NCBI RefSeq assembly: GCF_001663155.1
Contig: NZ_CP015963.1
Span: 558,001-622,000, forward strand
Reading direction: 5' to 3'
From: Altererythrobacter ishigakiensis
GTDB lineage: Bacteria > Pseudomonadota > Alphaproteobacteria > Sphingomonadales > Sphingomonadaceae
DNA: 64,000 nucleotides
Below the pieces are notes generated by a model that saw only the letters and a program-made list of their open reading frames with translations, did no database searches and was not told the origin of the DNA. The position numbers and the translations under genes were made by a program. Positions 62,074 to 64,000 of this stretch are shown in pieces. Numbering within the stretch: the first letter of the stretch is position 1; each line of letters starts with the position of its first letter.

Positions 62074-62883
62074 ATGTCTGCACCCGCTCCGCACCGGATC
62101 GTATTTGCCAATGAAAAGGGCGGGACGGGCAAATCCACCACTGCCGTGCATATCGCCATCGCGCTGGCCTATCGCGGTGCGCGGGTCGTCGCGATCGATC
62201 TGGACCAGCGCCAGCGCACGATGGCGCGCTATCTGGAAAACCGCGGAGACACTGCGGCGAAGCGCGGAATTGCTCTGCCGACGGCAGATTGCCGAGTTTA
62301 TGAAGGCGATATCGAAGGTCTTGAAGCGCTTAGCCGTGATCTGGGCCAAAACGCGGATTACATTGTCTTTGACACGCCGGGTCGTGACGATGAGTTGGCG
62401 CGTCATGCTGCGACAGAGGCGGATACGCTGGTCACACCGATGAATGACAGTTTCGTCGATTTCGACCTGATCGGTCAGGTTGAGGGCGAGACGTTCAAGG
62501 TCAAGAAGCTTTCCTTTTATGCAGAGTTGATCTGGGAAGCCAGAATCAAGCGTAGCCGGGCAACGATCGACCAGCATCGCCGCGAAATGGACTGGGTGGT
62601 TGTGCGCAACCGCACGGGCCACGTTGAAGCACGCAATATGGCGCGTATCGAACAGGCTCTCACCGAGCTGTCGAAGCGGGTGGGTTTCCGGGTTGCGCAC
62701 GGCCTTAGCGAACGCGTGATTTACCGTGAACTTTTCCCTTCTGGCCTGACGCTGCTGGACAAGGGTCATTTGGGCGAGCTGGGTACAAGCCATTTGGTCG
62801 CTCGGCAGGAACTACGCGAATTGGTTGGCGCGCTTGCGTTACCCGAGTTCCTTCCGCCGCAGCCAAAGCTGGAGCTTGCATAA
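62074..62883 (+). CDS. mipZ: MipZ-type ParA/MinD ATPase
   Basis: A 269-residue ATPase of the ParA/MinD superfamily with the deviant Walker A NEKGGTGKST (residues 13-22) and an Asp-rich DLDQRQRT. It is closest to MipZ, the alphaproteobacterial protein that sets the division plane by inhibiting FtsZ near chromosome poles. The Walker A lysine pattern and the long tail fit. It is divergent from panC and followed by a membrane J-domain gene. Confidence 0.85.
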   Translation: MSAPAPHRIVFANEKGGTGKSTTAVHIAIALAYRGARVVAIDLDQRQRTMARYLENRGDTAAKRGIALPTADCRVYEGDIEGLEALSRDLGQNADYIVFDTPGRDDELARHAATEADTLVTPMNDSFVDFDLIGQVEGETFKVKKLSFYAELIWEARIKRSRATIDQHRREMDWVVVRNRTGHVEARNMARIEQALTELSKRVGFRVAHGLSERVIYRELFPSGLTLLDKGHLGELGTSHLVARQELRELVGALALPEFLPPQPKLELA

Positions 62884-62886
62884 GCC

Positions 62887-63186
62887 ATGATCCGTTTGCT
62901 GGTCATTGCGCTGATCCTGTCGCTGGGTGTGAAGCTGATTTTCGGGCGTTGGCCATGGGAATACCTGCGTGGGCGCTCCACCCGAGATAAGGCAATTGAT
63001 CGGGCTCGGCAGTTGCTGGGTGTAGCGCCGGGTGCGAACCGACTTCAAATCATGGAAGCACATAAACGGCTGGTTGCTATGGTTCACCCTGATCGCGGCG
63101 GGACCAATGAACAGGTCCACGAAGCAAACGCGGCTCGCGACCTGCTGCTCGCTAACCTTCCGCCTGAAGTACCATCAGGCCAGTGA
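62887..63186 (+). CDS. Membrane-anchored J-domain protein
   Basis: A 99-residue protein: an N-terminal hydrophobic helix (IRLLVIALILSLGVKLIF) followed by a short DnaJ-like domain with the HPD motif (VHPDRGG near residue 61). J-domains stimulate Hsp70 ATPase; the anchor places it at the membrane. It starts three bases after mipZ, so both are probably co-transcribed. Its Hsp70 partner is not known. Confidence 0.85.
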   Translation: MIRLLVIALILSLGVKLIFGRWPWEYLRGRSTRDKAIDRARQLLGVAPGANRLQIMEAHKRLVAMVHPDRGGTNEQVHEANAARDLLLANLPPEVPSGQ

Positions 63187-63248
63187 CATTGGCCCAGGGG
63201 ATCGGCTAAGGCCTGTCCAGAAATTCAGACAGCAACAGGCCACCTCTC

Positions 63249-64000
63249 ATGACCCACAAATTCCACTCCACCGTGTTGCGCGAATACGATATCCGCGGGA
63301 TTATCGGCGAAACACTCGGGCCAGATGATGCGCGCGCTATCGGCCGCAGCTTCGGCAGCCTGTTGACGGAAGCAGGTGGGCGGAAAGTTGCAGTGGGATA
63401 TGATGGGCGCGTCAGCTCTCCTATGCTCGAACATGCGTTGATCGAAGGATTGACCGCGAGCGGTTGCGACGTGGTACGCATAGGCATGGGCGCTACCCCC
63501 ATGCTCTATTATGCAGAGGCATCACGTGAAGATGTGGACGGCGGTATTCAGATAACCGGCAGCCATAATCCCGCCAATTACAACGGCTTCAAAATGGTAT
63601 TTCAAGGCCGTCCGTTTTTTGGGGCCGATATCCAGAAGCTGGGCGAAATTTCTGCCAATGGAGAGTGGGTCGACGGTACGGGTAACGTTGAAAGCCACGA
63701 TATCCTTCAGGAGTATGTCGATCGCATGCTCCAAGGGCTTAACGGAATAGATCCGGATTTGCTGACCGGGCTGAAGGTGGGCTGGGACGCTGGAAACGGT
63801 GCGGCGGGTCCTGCGCTGGAGTTGCTTGCTGCGCGCCTGCCAGGAGAGCATCATCTGCTCTACACTGATGTCGACGGGAATTTTCCAAACCATCATCCTG
63901 ATCCCACTGTTGAAGCCAATTTGGCGGACCTCAGGGCGCTTGTCGCGGAGAAGAAGCTCGATTTTGGCATAGCTTTTGACGGCGATGGCGACCGCATCGG
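63249..64000 (+). CDS. Phosphomannomutase/phosphoglucomutase (3' end outside window)
   Basis: The first 250 residues of an alpha-D-phosphohexomutase: REYDIRG at the N-terminus, the phosphoserine loop TGSHNP (residues 103-108) and the metal-binding DGDGDR at the window edge. It converts mannose- or glucose-6-phosphate to the 1-phosphate for polysaccharide synthesis. The closed 462-residue-type family length means more than a third of the gene lies to the right. It follows the J-domain gene by 62 bases. Confidence 0.92.
   Translation, partial: MTHKFHSTVLREYDIRGIIGETLGPDDARAIGRSFGSLLTEAGGRKVAVGYDGRVSSPMLEHALIEGLTASGCDVVRIGMGATPMLYYAEASREDVDGGIQITGSHNPANYNGFKMVFQGRPFFGADIQKLGEISANGEWVDGTGNVESHDILQEYVDRMLQGLNGIDPDLLTGLKVGWDAGNGAAGPALELLAARLPGEHHLLYTDVDGNFPNHHPDPTVEANLADLRALVAEKKLDFGIAFDGDGDRI

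Noticed and set aside
1..64000. CRISPR arrays, insertion sequences, integrases and rRNA genes
   Set aside because: None was found on reading; long regular direct repeats and transposase-like frames are absent.

Overview
The window looks like chromosomal DNA of a sphingomonad alphaproteobacterium, most like the Erythrobacteraceae. The evidence is a MipZ-type ParA ATPase, a petABC bc1 operon, a CysN-CysC fusion, a sphingomonad-style TonB-dependent receptor and a long G+C-rich block of SDR, Rieske, P450 and acyl-CoA genes. This placement is inferred from gene content and was not tested by a search.

Left part (about 1-44,165): a catabolic region with many paralogous families. It starts with a partial cytochrome c lipoprotein and a junction between two broken genes (TetR and DUF1330). 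Next come a Rieske oxygenase/SDR pair, a VOC protein, a LuxR-type regulator divergent from an acyl-CoA synthetase, and a small ribbon-helix-helix-like protein with a membrane tail. Two tight minus-strand operons follow. The first (14,396 down to 6,856) is P450, short acyl-CoA dehydrogenase, DUF35 protein, thiolase/lipid-transfer-like protein, SDR, ThuA-like protein, long acyl-CoA dehydrogenase and a dienoyl-CoA-reductase-like SDR. The second (18,869 down to 14,532) is a Mo-bis-MGD oxidoreductase, an MDR reductase, a second ThuA-like protein and a limonene-epoxide-hydrolase-like protein. A mobA gene that appears to start at CTG lies nearby. From 20,547 to 44,165 are SnoaL/ABM small proteins, more SDRs, a ketosteroid-dehydrogenase-like flavoprotein, a second P450, a second VOC protein and acyl-CoA synthetase, a thioesterase with a crotonase lacking the usual glutamates, NmrA and MDR reductases, two more Rieske oxygenases, a TonB receptor with a clear terminator, an MFS carrier, a GST and a third acyl-CoA dehydrogenase.

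Taken together these genes suggest uptake, oxygenation, CoA activation and side-chain shortening of a hydrophobic, probably polycyclic or terpenoid/steroid-like substrate. The substrate cannot be named from sequence, and no ferredoxin or reductase partner for the oxygenases is present.

Right part (about 44,206-64,000): housekeeping genes. These are a bacterial PH-domain pair, a threonine-aldolase-like enzyme and EamA exporter, an SDR-type epimerase, pepN and pgeF, petABC with a terminator just before apt, the sulfate-activation operon cysD-cysNC-cysQ, tRNA-Gly(TCC), a LuxR-type regulator, panC, mipZ with a membrane J-domain protein, and the 5' part of a phosphomannomutase/phosphoglucomutase gene cut by the window end. 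No CRISPR array, insertion sequence, rRNA or replication origin was recognised, and no gene-free stretch exceeds 300 bases.
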